Positions 8,811-18,960 of a stretch of DNA of 64,000 bases are shown here, one piece after another (within the stretch, counting starts at the first letter, position 1; the number at the start of each line of letters is the position of its first letter). Below the pieces are notes generated by a model. It had not been told where the DNA came from. It did no database searches and saw only the letters and a program-made list of their open reading frames with translations. The stretch covers positions 1,114,440 through 1,178,439 of the forward strand of contig OY282458.1 in assembly GCA_958296245.1 (NCBI GenBank). Reading direction: 5' to 3'. The DNA is from an uncultured Dehalococcoidia bacterium (GTDB taxonomy: Bacteria > Chloroflexota > Dehalococcoidia > Lucifugimonadales > G958296245). The translations under genes were made by a program, and so were the position numbers.

Positions 8811-9619
8811 TGCTCACCCCCTACGTTAGCGCTGCGGGAGTTGACCGCGAACCAGCCTTGCCCCACGGTCTCGTTGCCGCCGACTTGCAGATAGGGGTCG
8901 TTGCTTGGAAAGAGGCCGTCCAGCGCGCCGAGCGCGTCATCGCTGCGACCGGAGATGAGCGCGTACATCACTGTATCCGGCGGAAGCGTCTCTTCGTACC
9001 ACAGGCTCTTGCTCTTTTTGCCGTCTCCGAGCTTGTTGCGCGCCTGAACGGACAGGCCGTATCGGACGAACCACGCGAAGTCATTGTCGTTCAGGATCAC
9101 GATCTGATCACCCAATCGGCTCCTGGTATCTTCGTGGAGAATCAGCGGCTCTATCGAAGCAACCAGGCCGCCCGGTAGTTTGCCGTTGATACAGAACTGC
9201 CGCTCTTCCAGGAACATGTCGCCTTCGCCGGCCGCCAGCGCCTTTCCCTCTTCGACGTCCTGCTTCCCAGGCAAAGGACTCAGGCCGGCGCGGGTGAGGT
9301 CCCGACTATATCTTTCCAAGATGTGCGGACATGTCGCCCAGCGGTATGATGCAGTCAGGCTGCGGACGGGCAGTAGCAACAGGCGTCCATCCGAGACCAG
9401 GAGCTCGCCTGCTTTTTCCTGTTCGCCGAAGATGCGAGAGATGTCCAACCCATAAGTGTTCGCCTTGTCTCGAAGCGCGCCCTTCAGGCTGGAACCCACT
9501 ATCACCGGATAGTCGGTCGCGGCCTCGCGCGCCACCGGCAGGTCCACGACGCCCATTCCGCGTCCCGAGCCGGGATGGATAGCAGTCTCGGCCAGCAGGC
9601 CGAGCATGGTTGTTTTCAT
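8807..9619 (-). CDS. cmr4: type III-B CRISPR backbone subunit Cmr4 (Cas7), target RNA nuclease
   Basis: 270 residues from the ATG at 9619, which has GGAGG eight bases upstream; the longer frame overlaps cmr3. ETAIHPGSGRGMGVVDLPVA and VGSSLKGALRDKA are the Cmr4 signature blocks. Asp26 of this start falls at the position of the catalytic Asp known in other Cmr4 proteins, so target RNA cleavage at six-base intervals is expected. It is the one cmr gene with its own intergenic gap (14 bases) and a strong ribosome binding site, in keeping with being the multi-copy backbone. Confidence 0.93.
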   Translation of the reverse strand: MKTTMLGLLAETAIHPGSGRGMGVVDLPVAREAATDYPVIVGSSLKGALRDKANTYGLDISRIFGEQEKAGELLVSDGRLLLLPVRSLTASYRWATCPHILERYSRDLTRAGLSPLPGKQDVEEGKALAAGEGDMFLEERQFCINGKLPGGLVASIEPLILHEDTRSRLGDQIVILNDNDFAWFVRYGLSVQARNKLGDGKKSKSLWYEETLPPDTVMYALISGRSDDALGALDGLFPSNDPYLQVGGNETVGQGWFAVNSRSANVGGEQ

Positions 9620-9633
9620 CGCGTGTCCTCCTG

Positions 9634-10731
9634 TCAGTCGGGCCAGACGCCGAGCGCCGCTAGCCCGAAACCCCACTCCGTCCGCTTGCCGATGCGGGCC
9701 AGCCCGCTCTCTGTCGAAGCTGCTTGTGCAAGAAGATTCGGTTCGGATACCTTGCAGAACAGCACGCTTCCCGCCGGCAGTGTTGACCGAATCGGCAGCG
9801 GACGCCGCTTCAGCGAGTCCCAGCCGCCGATTCGCTGCGGCCGGCCCATGCAGGCGGAGACGACGCGGACGCCAAGGCCCGGGATCTCATCGTTGGGTCC
9901 GACCTCGACGTCCACCGGCGACAAGGCGATGATTGTCGCCCTGCCGCTCTCCTGGATAGCGCCGCTCTGCGATTCGATACCCACGGCTGAATCCCAACGC
10001 CGAAGCTCCGCGAGCCTGCTCTCGCCGCCCAGGGGCGTCATTTGTTCGAATGGCCATGCCCAGCTTTCGGGCAGACCCGATACATGCGCTCCAAGTGATA
10101 CGCCGGCCTCGAGGCGGACGTGTACGGTGCTATAGAGCATCCCTTCGCTTGCAGTACGCTTTTCCGTCTCGCGTTTCAGCCCTATCCTCGATTCCGACGA
10201 CCAGAGGCAGCGGCTCGGCACAACATCGTCCTGGCATGGGAGTTCGCCGCGCAACGCCGCGTTCAGTCCGGCAGCCGTAATCCATTCGCCATCGCCGGGC
10301 TTGAGCATCTCCGCGCCCTGAGTCGCCGATCCCAACTCCGGAAGACGAACTTCGCCGAGGTCGCACTCTACCGGCTGGCCGGGGCGCAGCAGGGCTTTGG
10401 GACACCATTTGCCGCGCTCGGTGACTCCGAGCAGGTGGCGGGGCATCCGGAACAGCGGCTGGCCGCAGCGAAGCAGGAACATGCCCTCAATCTTGACCTT
10501 ACCAAGGTCGTCGGGGCCGTCTCCTAGCGCGTCGCAGATTTCCTGAGACCATGGCTCAGCGCCGTCCCAGCCGTTGTTGCGAGCCAGCGCAGACCGCAGG
10601 GCGCCCACGACCGTGGGAGGATGCGGCGGAAACAGGCTTTCGACATCTTCCTGCGCTGCGGCGTCCATCGTGAACGGGGAGCCGTCCCGAAAGAACCAGG
10701 TATCTACCGGGCAGAGCTGAACGCCAGTCAT
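9634..10731 (-). CDS. cmr3: type III-B CRISPR protein Cmr3 (Cas5)
   Basis: 365 residues. The N-terminus carries DTWFFRDGSPF and FPPHPPTVVGALRSAL, the classic Cmr3 pattern of a RAMP fold with the glycine loop region. Cmr3 binds the 5' handle of the crRNA next to Cmr2. Its ATG overlaps the cmr2 stop by four bases. It ends 14 bases before cmr4. Confidence 0.92.
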   Translation of the reverse strand: MTGVQLCPVDTWFFRDGSPFTMDAAAQEDVESLFPPHPPTVVGALRSALARNNGWDGAEPWSQEICDALGDGPDDLGKVKIEGMFLLRCGQPLFRMPRHLLGVTERGKWCPKALLRPGQPVECDLGEVRLPELGSATQGAEMLKPGDGEWITAAGLNAALRGELPCQDDVVPSRCLWSSESRIGLKRETEKRTASEGMLYSTVHVRLEAGVSLGAHVSGLPESWAWPFEQMTPLGGESRLAELRRWDSAVGIESQSGAIQESGRATIIALSPVDVEVGPNDEIPGLGVRVVSACMGRPQRIGGWDSLKRRPLPIRSTLPAGSVLFCKVSEPNLLAQAASTESGLARIGKRTEWGFGLAALGVWPD

Positions 10732-12650
10732 CGGTATGCCTCTTGGTCGTCAGGGTCAGCTAGGAACCGCGCGAGCAGAAGCGCGTCGATGCCGGCTTCG
10801 GTGATTCTGCCGCCGCCGCCTTCCGCCGGCTGTGGGTTGCGGGCAGGGGAAAGGAGACTGACGACACGGGAAGCGAGGGACTCGGCGCGTTTCGCCGCGC
10901 GTTCGCCCATCCTGATGTCCAGGCTGCGAAATATCTCGGCCTGCAGGAACGGATAAAGGTCGATGCCCTTGGGAACGGCGCCCCACTCGCCGGGCCGCCA
11001 TCTGTCCCAGCCGCAGAGCATCGAGAGGGTATCCCGAATCCGATAGACCAACGACGACGAAAGCCCGGGCTCCGCCGCGTTGTGGTTCAGGGCCGACTTC
11101 AGCTGATCTAGCAGAGCCACGGCGCGGTCCTCGCCACTCGGGCCTCGAGTCCACGTAGTAACCCATTGGCAGTGCTTCCCGGCCGGCTTCAGCACCGACA
11201 CGGCTAACGAGTTCCGCCCGTTGCCGTCCTTGGCGACGTCGTCCAGCATGTGATGCGCCTCCCGGAGGACCGAGCTGAGAGGCAGCCGCGCATGAGCGAA
11301 AACGACTGCAGCGGACAGGGTCGCCTCGTCACTGACGCCAGTGAAGGCGTTCTTGTAAGCCTCCGAGATCTCATCAGCACATGTCAGCGCCCTTGGTACG
11401 GAAACCATCGCCAGCACGTCGTCGCCCCCGGCATAGATCGGCACCCCGTCATGGCCGCTCACGACCTTCGGGACCCTATCCGTGAACTTGGTCAGGGCTT
11501 TGCTCACGACGTCGCCCCCAGCCGCGCCAACCAACTTCCCCAATCTATCGCCGTCGGCCAGCAGCAGCGCATAGAACAAGCCCGGCGGCCCCAGCGGCTT
11601 ATCCTGTGCATCCTTCGTATCGGAGATGCGCTTCAACGCGCCGGCCAACTCCTCCCGCTTATCTTGGCCCACGCCGTCCTCCAGCGGAGACAGCCGCTCG
11701 TCCAACACGAAGCCGCTGCGCATGTAGTTTGCGTCCAGCTTCGGGAAGTCGCCGGACTCTGGCGCGAGCAGACAGTCGAATGGCGGGGACTGCATGGGGA
11801 ACACGTCACTCTGCGCGCTCTGCCGGACTGTCTTCGCATACTCCCTAGCGTGGCCCGGCGCTGCTGAAACTACGCGGCGGATCCACGGTACGGCGGCGAT
11901 ATATACAGTCGAGGGCCAGCGCGAGGCATAGACAGCCCAGCCCAGCGCGTCCTTCGCTACCCTCGGAAACATCCGCTTCACCAGCGCGATGGCGCACAGC
12001 CGCTCGTTGTCCTGTAGGTCAAGGCCTCGGATGCGGCACCGGATGCGTTCCCAGAACTGGTCCTGCTTGGCTCTGTCTTGGGCGCGGATGAACCCCGATA
12101 GCTCCTGCAAGTCATGCATGATGGAGCACTTGTCGCCGGGCTCGTCGGGGGGGCGATGGCTGCGCCAATGCTTGCGGCGCGCAAGCAGGCCGCCGCCTCC
12201 GTTATCGGAAGGCCCGGCAGTCCACGTCACTTCCCAGAACCTGCACACCTGCCGATCCCAGATGTCCTTTGTTCCGTTTCCGTCCGAGGCTGCATGTTCG
12301 ACGAAGCAGCGCCATACGGCGTCGCAGACCTGCCCCCATGCTACGCGCAACGAATCCGTGGCGGCAGCCGCTATGGGCCTTGGGTCGCCGTCGGTCTCGA
12401 CTACGAAGTGGTTCGGCAAAGTGCCTATTCGAGGCGGGTCGCCCTCGCGTTCCTCACAGACCCACTTGAAGAGCGGATCATTGTCAACTTTGGGCTGGAC
12501 GATCTTGCCCCCAGCCCTTTTCGCGCCGCGCATGGCGTGAGCCGACAGGAACGCCAGCAGATACGAGCTGCCCCACAGGTCGCGCGTGCGGCGAGACTGC
12601 GATACGAAACCCTGCACAGGCCCTATGGAGATGTCGAGGCGCGTACTCAT
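10728..12650 (-). CDS. cmr2: type III-B CRISPR Cas10 subunit Cmr2, cyclase-competent, no HD domain seen
   Basis: 640 residues, shorter than HD-bearing Cmr2 proteins such as the 871-residue Pyrococcus one. It starts directly with ISIGPVQGFVSQSRRTRDLW, the block that follows the HD domain in longer homologues, so single-stranded DNA cleavage is unlikely. The palm domain is intact: LLADGDRLG (364-372) and YAGGDDVLA (406-414) with the GGDD metal motif. It should therefore make cyclic oligoadenylate when target RNA binds. This fits the CARF protein that heads the operon. It overlaps cmr1 and cmr3 by four bases each. Confidence 0.93.
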   Translation of the reverse strand: MSTRLDISIGPVQGFVSQSRRTRDLWGSSYLLAFLSAHAMRGAKRAGGKIVQPKVDNDPLFKWVCEEREGDPPRIGTLPNHFVVETDGDPRPIAAAATDSLRVAWGQVCDAVWRCFVEHAASDGNGTKDIWDRQVCRFWEVTWTAGPSDNGGGGLLARRKHWRSHRPPDEPGDKCSIMHDLQELSGFIRAQDRAKQDQFWERIRCRIRGLDLQDNERLCAIALVKRMFPRVAKDALGWAVYASRWPSTVYIAAVPWIRRVVSAAPGHAREYAKTVRQSAQSDVFPMQSPPFDCLLAPESGDFPKLDANYMRSGFVLDERLSPLEDGVGQDKREELAGALKRISDTKDAQDKPLGPPGLFYALLLADGDRLGKLVGAAGGDVVSKALTKFTDRVPKVVSGHDGVPIYAGGDDVLAMVSVPRALTCADEISEAYKNAFTGVSDEATLSAAVVFAHARLPLSSVLREAHHMLDDVAKDGNGRNSLAVSVLKPAGKHCQWVTTWTRGPSGEDRAVALLDQLKSALNHNAAEPGLSSSLVYRIRDTLSMLCGWDRWRPGEWGAVPKGIDLYPFLQAEIFRSLDIRMGERAAKRAESLASRVVSLLSPARNPQPAEGGGGRITEAGIDALLLARFLADPDDQEAYR

Positions 12651-13795
12651 AGACGAACTTCCAGGGTTTGTGCGAATCGTTCCTTGCGCCTGTTCGGCTC
12701 TATAAGACGATCCAGGAAGTCATGTATTGGCTGATATAGTTCCTTCTCCGTCGCCTGACCAATCTTACTGCCGCCCACGTTGATGTCGGAGCGCCCCTCG
12801 GGGAGGAACCGAGCCGGAAGAAACGACAGGACCGCGACAGGCGTTTCGCCGCACTGGTGAACATGGATGAACAGCGGGCTGGCGCGCCGGTCGAGGTTGC
12901 GGTCATGAGGGCCAACCTGCTTGCCGCTTCCTCCGCCATAGTTGTGAGGCAGGCCAAAGGCGATGCGTCGGGGGTGAGACCGGCGGGTGTGGCTTTGAGC
13001 CTTCATCAGGTCATGGTCGTCCTTGAAATTGCCCTCCGACGGGCTTCCCAAAACTCTCCCGTTATGCCCCCAGCTTCGATACCTGACCATCTCACTCCCA
13101 ACCCGGTTCAGCAGCTCGATGGGGTCAATCTTGCCGGCGGTCAGCAGCACATGTCGCGCCCCCTTGGTCAAGGCGGTGTATTTAGGCAAGCCCCCCGGCG
13201 CGTCGTTGACTCGCAGCTTCACAATCTGGTCGTGAAGTTCGAGCGCAGACCGCAGCGCCTGCCACTGCTCCACATCGTCCACCTTCAGCGACTGCAGCGC
13301 CAGAGAGCCGTACCCCTTGCGGCTCTTCGCGCCCATCCCGCCGAAGACACCCAGCGCGGTCATCGCGTCCAGAAGCGAGTTGCGCCGTGCCTCATCGAGG
13401 TCGCGGGCACGCATCCGAACCGTGAAGTCGAAGAAGTCGAAAGGCGCCTCAAGGCAATGACGTTCGCGTGGTCCTTGCTCCATGACGCCGTATCCAAGGT
13501 ATTTCGCGCCCGGGCCGGCCCTTAGCGAGTTGCCCGCTTGGATCTGCGGCTTCACGTAGTCCGTGAGCCGCATTGAGACGCGCGACTGCCCCATGTCGGC
13601 GCTGCCGAAGAGCTCGTCCTCCTCATGTTTGATTGCCTCGAGGTCGCCATTTCGCCGCGGCCATGCGAGCGCCCGCCACCAGAACCGCAGGACGCCCTTG
13701 AAGCTGGGGAGACGCAGCTCGGCGTCTGCCGGATTGGCTCCCCCGCAGAACATGGGTGTCGTGACCTGGTAGGTTGCCTCAATCACGGTTGGCAT
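12647..13795 (-). CDS. cmr1: type III-B CRISPR RAMP protein Cmr1
   Basis: 382 residues if started at the ATG at 13795, which is spaced six bases from GGAGG; ATGs at 13801 and 13813 are in frame, but the first touches the Shine-Dalgarno and the second lies beyond it. PTVIEATYQVTTPMFCGGA and LPSFKGVLRFWWRAL are the Cmr1 hallmarks (RAMP fold with the FKGxLRFWWR loop). Cmr1 sits at the head of the complex. Its start overlaps the end of the CARF gene by 17 bases and its stop overlaps cmr2 by four. Confidence 0.92.
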   Translation of the reverse strand: MPTVIEATYQVTTPMFCGGANPADAELRLPSFKGVLRFWWRALAWPRRNGDLEAIKHEEDELFGSADMGQSRVSMRLTDYVKPQIQAGNSLRAGPGAKYLGYGVMEQGPRERHCLEAPFDFFDFTVRMRARDLDEARRNSLLDAMTALGVFGGMGAKSRKGYGSLALQSLKVDDVEQWQALRSALELHDQIVKLRVNDAPGGLPKYTALTKGARHVLLTAGKIDPIELLNRVGSEMVRYRSWGHNGRVLGSPSEGNFKDDHDLMKAQSHTRRSHPRRIAFGLPHNYGGGSGKQVGPHDRNLDRRASPLFIHVHQCGETPVAVLSFLPARFLPEGRSDINVGGSKIGQATEKELYQPIHDFLDRLIEPNRRKERFAQTLEVRL

Positions 13796-15593
13796 CGTCA
13801 TCCTCCGGCCCATCGAGCCAGAACGGCTCGCCGGCTTGGTAGGGGTCGGCGTCCTGTTGGTCTGTGGGTCGGCGGTCTATCAATCCGAATCGACGCGTCG
13901 GGCGAGCGAAACGGCGCGCTTCTGACGCAATCGCCTCGGCGGCCAAGCCCATCAGCGTCGTACCGCCGGTCACGTTGACGACCACCTCATCCGCGCCTAT
14001 GAGATGCTTCCGGGCGTCCTTCACAAGCCGCTCGATCTCCTCGCTTCCGCCTCCAAAGGCGTCTTTGAGGAGCAGCGGTTCGAACCTGCCGCCATATCCC
14101 GCTTGCTTCAACGCCCCGTCAATCTTGTCCTCGGACTTTTTTGAGCAGATGATGAGGCACGTCGTCGGCTCTTCTAGGTTCTCGCCCGCCTGACACGCCA
14201 TCACGGCGCTGAACAGCACGCCGGGGCGCAAGCCAATCGGACTGACCAGGACTAGGCCGCCGGGCGAATCGCCGATGGACAGCGGGAAGCCGGGCAGCGA
14301 TTTCAGCGTCGTATCCCAATACTTGCGAATCTTGTCAACTTTCCCGTTGATGTTCTTGTCGCTGATGAGATCCTGCGGCCTCATTCCATAATGGCTATAT
14401 CCATTGCGTAGCTCGGTCAATTCATTCCAGAAGTCACCCAGCGACCGTTGTTCTTCGGTCAGGTCGGCGCGAAGCTCTGGCGTCTTACGGATGGCGGCGA
14501 TTGCGCCGAGCAGACTTGCCGCCCGCTTCCTTACCTTGCGATAGTTGAGCCATTCGGCATCAGGGCGCCGGCGCCAGATGACCCACGAAACCGTCCACTC
14601 GTTCATCAGCCCTAGAGCCGTGGCCGTGTGTCCGTGGTTCAGGAGGTCATCTATGATGCAGGCTTGCCGCAAGAGCTCGCCTTCTGAGAGGGCAATGCCC
14701 TTCTTCAATACCTGCCTGGCAACCGGCGCCCCCAGCTCGAAGGGCTTGATTATCTCGGCAAGCTGGTCACGCAACTCCCGTTCGAGAGGCAGGCGTCCGA
14801 GCGGCTTGTTACGCTCGCTCATCTTCCGGGCCTGCAACCCCAACTCCAACGGCAGGCCGGAGAGATACGCCTCTGACAGGCGCCTCAAGTCTCGCGAGAT
14901 GTCGCGTGCGACCGGCGCGGCCTGTGAATCGGCTTCCAGCAATTCTGCCATCGGCAAGGCGCTGCCGGTCTCTCCCAAGACCTCCAGAGCATGGACCCAG
15001 CGAGGCAGCTCCAGAAGCGGGCGCAGATCGAGGAAAGGACTCGGCGCGTCCCGATTCAGCAGGCCGTAGTACGCGCCGCGAACCTGAACCCCGCGCAGCG
15101 CGGCCAGATAGAGCACGGAGACATAGGTGAGGAAGGAGAGGTGCCTGAATCCGTGCGTAACGTCCACGGTCAGGTCAACGTCGCGCGGGACAGCGCGGGT
15201 AACTGCCTCTAGGAACTTGGCGATGCCGTCTTGATCATCTCCGGCCGGGACGTCGACCGGCTCTACGCAGAACCGACCCCGGAGCAACTCCTCGAGTTTG
15301 GGCCAGGTCTCATTCCTCGCCTCTGGCGTGCATAGAGCCAACACGCGATCCGGCCGCTCCTCCTCCGGCAGAAGCTCGACAAGGGCGACCGGGGCGAGGT
15401 CAGACTCGACCTCCTTGCCGTTCAGGGTGTACCGCGCTTTCCCCGCCCCCATCCCGAGCACAGTAAGCATCAGCCGACCGGGTTGGCCCGTAGAAGTCAC
15501 TGTCTCCAACTTCTCAAGAACGTTCTTGGACGGCATACCAGTTCGTTCCTGTAGAGAGCCGGCGCGGAGATGTGATTCGCCGATCACAAGCAT
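13779..15593 (-). CDS. CRISPR-associated CARF-HEPN protein with a second, C-terminal CARF-like domain
   Basis: 604 residues. Residues 41-180 form an N-terminal CARF of the DxTHG type (VDVTHGFRHLSFLTYVS at 143-159). Residues about 230-430 are helical and contain RNGYSH (396-401), an R-x4-H HEPN ribonuclease motif. Residues 446-575 are again alpha/beta with VVVNVTGGTTLMGLAAEAI (537-555), the glycine-rich signature seen in Csm6/Csx1-type CARF domains. Known Csx1/Csm6 proteins are activated by cyclic oligoadenylate and cut RNA; a CARF on each side of the HEPN is not the usual architecture. It leads the cmr operon. The start could also be the ATG at 15536. Confidence 0.82.
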   Translation of the reverse strand: MLVIGESHLRAGSLQERTGMPSKNVLEKLETVTSTGQPGRLMLTVLGMGAGKARYTLNGKEVESDLAPVALVELLPEEERPDRVLALCTPEARNETWPKLEELLRGRFCVEPVDVPAGDDQDGIAKFLEAVTRAVPRDVDLTVDVTHGFRHLSFLTYVSVLYLAALRGVQVRGAYYGLLNRDAPSPFLDLRPLLELPRWVHALEVLGETGSALPMAELLEADSQAAPVARDISRDLRRLSEAYLSGLPLELGLQARKMSERNKPLGRLPLERELRDQLAEIIKPFELGAPVARQVLKKGIALSEGELLRQACIIDDLLNHGHTATALGLMNEWTVSWVIWRRRPDAEWLNYRKVRKRAASLLGAIAAIRKTPELRADLTEEQRSLGDFWNELTELRNGYSHYGMRPQDLISDKNINGKVDKIRKYWDTTLKSLPGFPLSIGDSPGGLVLVSPIGLRPGVLFSAVMACQAGENLEEPTTCLIICSKKSEDKIDGALKQAGYGGRFEPLLLKDAFGGGSEEIERLVKDARKHLIGADEVVVNVTGGTTLMGLAAEAIASEARRFARPTRRFGLIDRRPTDQQDADPYQAGEPFWLDGPEDDDANRD

Positions 15594-15618
15594 GAACGCG
15601 AGGCGGCTCCTATGCGAT

Positions 15619-15624
15619 ATTATA
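15619..15624 (-). promoter_or_regulatory. -10 box for the CARF-cmr operon
   Basis: The minus strand reads TATAAT here, 25 bases before the first start codon of the CARF gene. No good -35 is seen at 16-18 bases. The predicted transcript would start near 15612, leaving a leader of about 19 bases for the start at 15593 or 76 bases for the one at 15536. Confidence 0.5.
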
Positions 15625-15674
15625 ACTCTGGTGGCGCTGACTTGACGGCAGGCGGCAGAACCCTCTGAATATAT

Positions 15675-15680
15675 TATACT
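15675..15680 (+). promoter_or_regulatory. -10 box for hsdM, predicting a leaderless transcript
   Basis: TATACT (within TATTATACT) ends six bases before the GTG start of hsdM at 15687, so transcription would begin at or next to the start codon. No Shine-Dalgarno precedes the GTG. TTGACG at 15642-15647 is 27 bases upstream, too far for a standard -35. Confidence 0.45.
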
Positions 15681-15686
15681 GCATAC

Positions 15687-17524
15687 GTGTCAGACATAAC
15701 AGATAAACAGGCTATCAGTCCGACCCTGCAGGCCATTCGCGCCAGTCTTGACCTGACGCAGCAGCAGCTCGCTGAGCGGCTGGGGGTCTCGTTCGCCACG
15801 GTGAACCGCTGGGAGGGCGGCGCTACCATGCCCCAGAAGGCGGCGCGGACGGCCATTGCCGCGCTGGCCGCCGAGGCCGGCATCGACGCTAAGCAGCCAG
15901 CCGTCAATGGGACCGGGCCGGCGGCCCGCGTGACCGGCAGGCGGTCGCGGCGGCGCCAGGCGTCCGTTCCATCCACCAAACCCATGGAGCAGATGCTGTG
16001 GGACGCCGCCTGCTCCATCCGAGGCGAAAAGGACGCGGCCAAGTTCAAGGACTACCTGCTGCCGCTCCTCTTCCTGAAGCGCCTCTCCGACGTTTTCGAC
16101 GACGAGATCGACCGGCTGGCCGAGGAGTTCGGGGACCGGGCGGCCGCGCAGGAGATCGCGGAGAGCGACCACGAACTGCTGCGCTTCTACCTGCCGCCGG
16201 AAGCCCGGTGGGGAGCCGTCAGCGGTCGCGATGATTACGACTGGCCCCTCGACGAACAGGGACGCAGCACCCGCCCGATGGACGTCGGCGAGCATCTCAC
16301 CAGGGCGGTGCGGGCCGTGGTCCGCTACAACCCCACCCTCTCCGGCGTCATCGACATTGTGGACTTCGCGTCCGACCGCAACGGCGAGCGGGACGTGAAC
16401 CCGGCTCGGCTCGCCGCCGTAGTGGAGACCTTCTCCGATCCTCGATACCGGCTCGGCCTCGCCGACGTGCAGCCCGACTTCCTGGGCCGCGCCTACGAGT
16501 ACCTGCTCCGCAAGTTCGCGGAAGGCTCCGGCCAGAGCGCGGGCGAGTTCTTCACGCCCACCGAGGTCGGCTTCCTGATGGCGCACCTGATGCGCCCGAG
16601 GCCCGGCGAGGGCTGCCACGACTACGCCTGCGGCTCGGTCGGGCTGCTCATCAAGCTCCAGCTCGTCGCCCGCGAACTGGACCCCACCAGCCGCGTGCCC
16701 CTCAAGCTCTACGGGCAGGAGCTGCAGGCCGACAGCTACGCCGTCGCCCACATGAACGCCATCATCCACGACATGGAGGTCCGGGTCGAGCGCGGCGACA
16801 CCATGATAAACCCCAAGTTCAAGACCGCCGCAGGCCGAATCGCCGCCCACGACGTCGTGGTCGCCAATCCGATGTGGAACCAGGACTTCAACCCGGACGT
16901 CTTCGCCAACGACCCGTTCGACCGCTTCCGCACCGCCGGCGGCGTCACCACCGGCAAGGGCGACTGGGCCTGGCTCCAGCACACCCTGGCCTGCATGAAC
17001 GAGCGCGGACGGGCGGCGGTGGTGCTGGACACCGGCGCGGTGACTCGCGGCTCAGGCAGCAAGAACGAGGACAGGGAGCGCAACATACGCAAGTGGTTCG
17101 TCGACCGCGACCTGATCGACGGCGTGATCCTGCTGCCGGACAACCTCTTCTACAACACGAGCGCCGCCGGAATCGTCGTCGTGCTGTCGAAGCGCAAGCC
17201 GGAGGCCCGCAAGGGCAAGATCGTGCTCCTGAACGCCAGCCGCCGCGTGCGAAAGGGCCGCCCCAAGAATTTCATCCCCCAGGAGGACATCCAACCGCTG
17301 GCAAATATGTTCCTCAAGGGCGAGCCGGTCGAGGGCGAGGTCGCCGTCATCACGCGGGAGCAGGCACAGCAGGCGGACTACAACCTCGGCCCGAGCCGGT
17401 GGGTGGGGCTGGCGGACGCCGTCGCTCAACGTCCGCTCACGGAGATCATTGACGAGATGCAGAGCCTCGGTGAAGAGGCCCGCGAGGTGGATGCGTTGCT
17501 GGCCAGAATGCTGGTGCGTCTCCA

Positions 17525-17528
<4 letters not shown>
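15687..17528 (+). CDS. hsdM: type I restriction-modification methyltransferase subunit with N-terminal HTH
   Basis: 613 residues. Residues 11-65 form an XRE-type helix-turn-helix ([20 protein letters not shown]), linked by a basic stretch (RRSRRRQ) to an HsdM N-terminal domain (from about 100). The N6-adenine methylase core follows: FFTPTEV, motif I DYACGSVG (312-319; usual DPACGSGG) and motif IV NPMW (394-397; usual NPPF/Y). The HTH may let the methylase control its own divergent promoter region; this is inference. It starts with GTG and has no Shine-Dalgarno. The stop overlaps hsdS by four bases. It shares a 93-base intergenic region with the CRISPR operon. Confidence 0.92.
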
Positions 17529-18823
<1,295 letters not shown>

Positions 18824-18849
18824 AATTCAAGAGCGCTACGATCAAGGGC

Positions 18850-18946
18850 CGGCGCGGCGGGCATGGGCTGTTCGGGGTTGCGCAGGCCGGGTCATGGCCG
18901 GGCAGTAGGTCAGCGAGCGCACCATCGAGGAGTTGAGCGCCGAAAT
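18850..18946 (+). pseudogene. remnant of an AlbA_2/Schlafen-like gene (middle part)
   Basis: This stretch matches 20345-20441 inside the intact ATPase gene: the GGCGGGC...CTGTTCGGGGT block and the run encoding VSERTIEELSAE are both present. The frame is broken between them and an in-frame stop follows. Its end (GAAATGGAGGAGC) provides the ribosome binding site of the nucleotidyltransferase gene at 18961. It is the first of two broken relatives of the gene at 20230. Confidence 0.7.
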
Positions 18947-18960
18947 GGAGGAGCAGAGCA

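Noticed and set aside
15690-16982. 430-codon minus-strand frame over hsdM
   Set aside because: hsdM has all methylase motifs on the plus strand; the minus frame has none.
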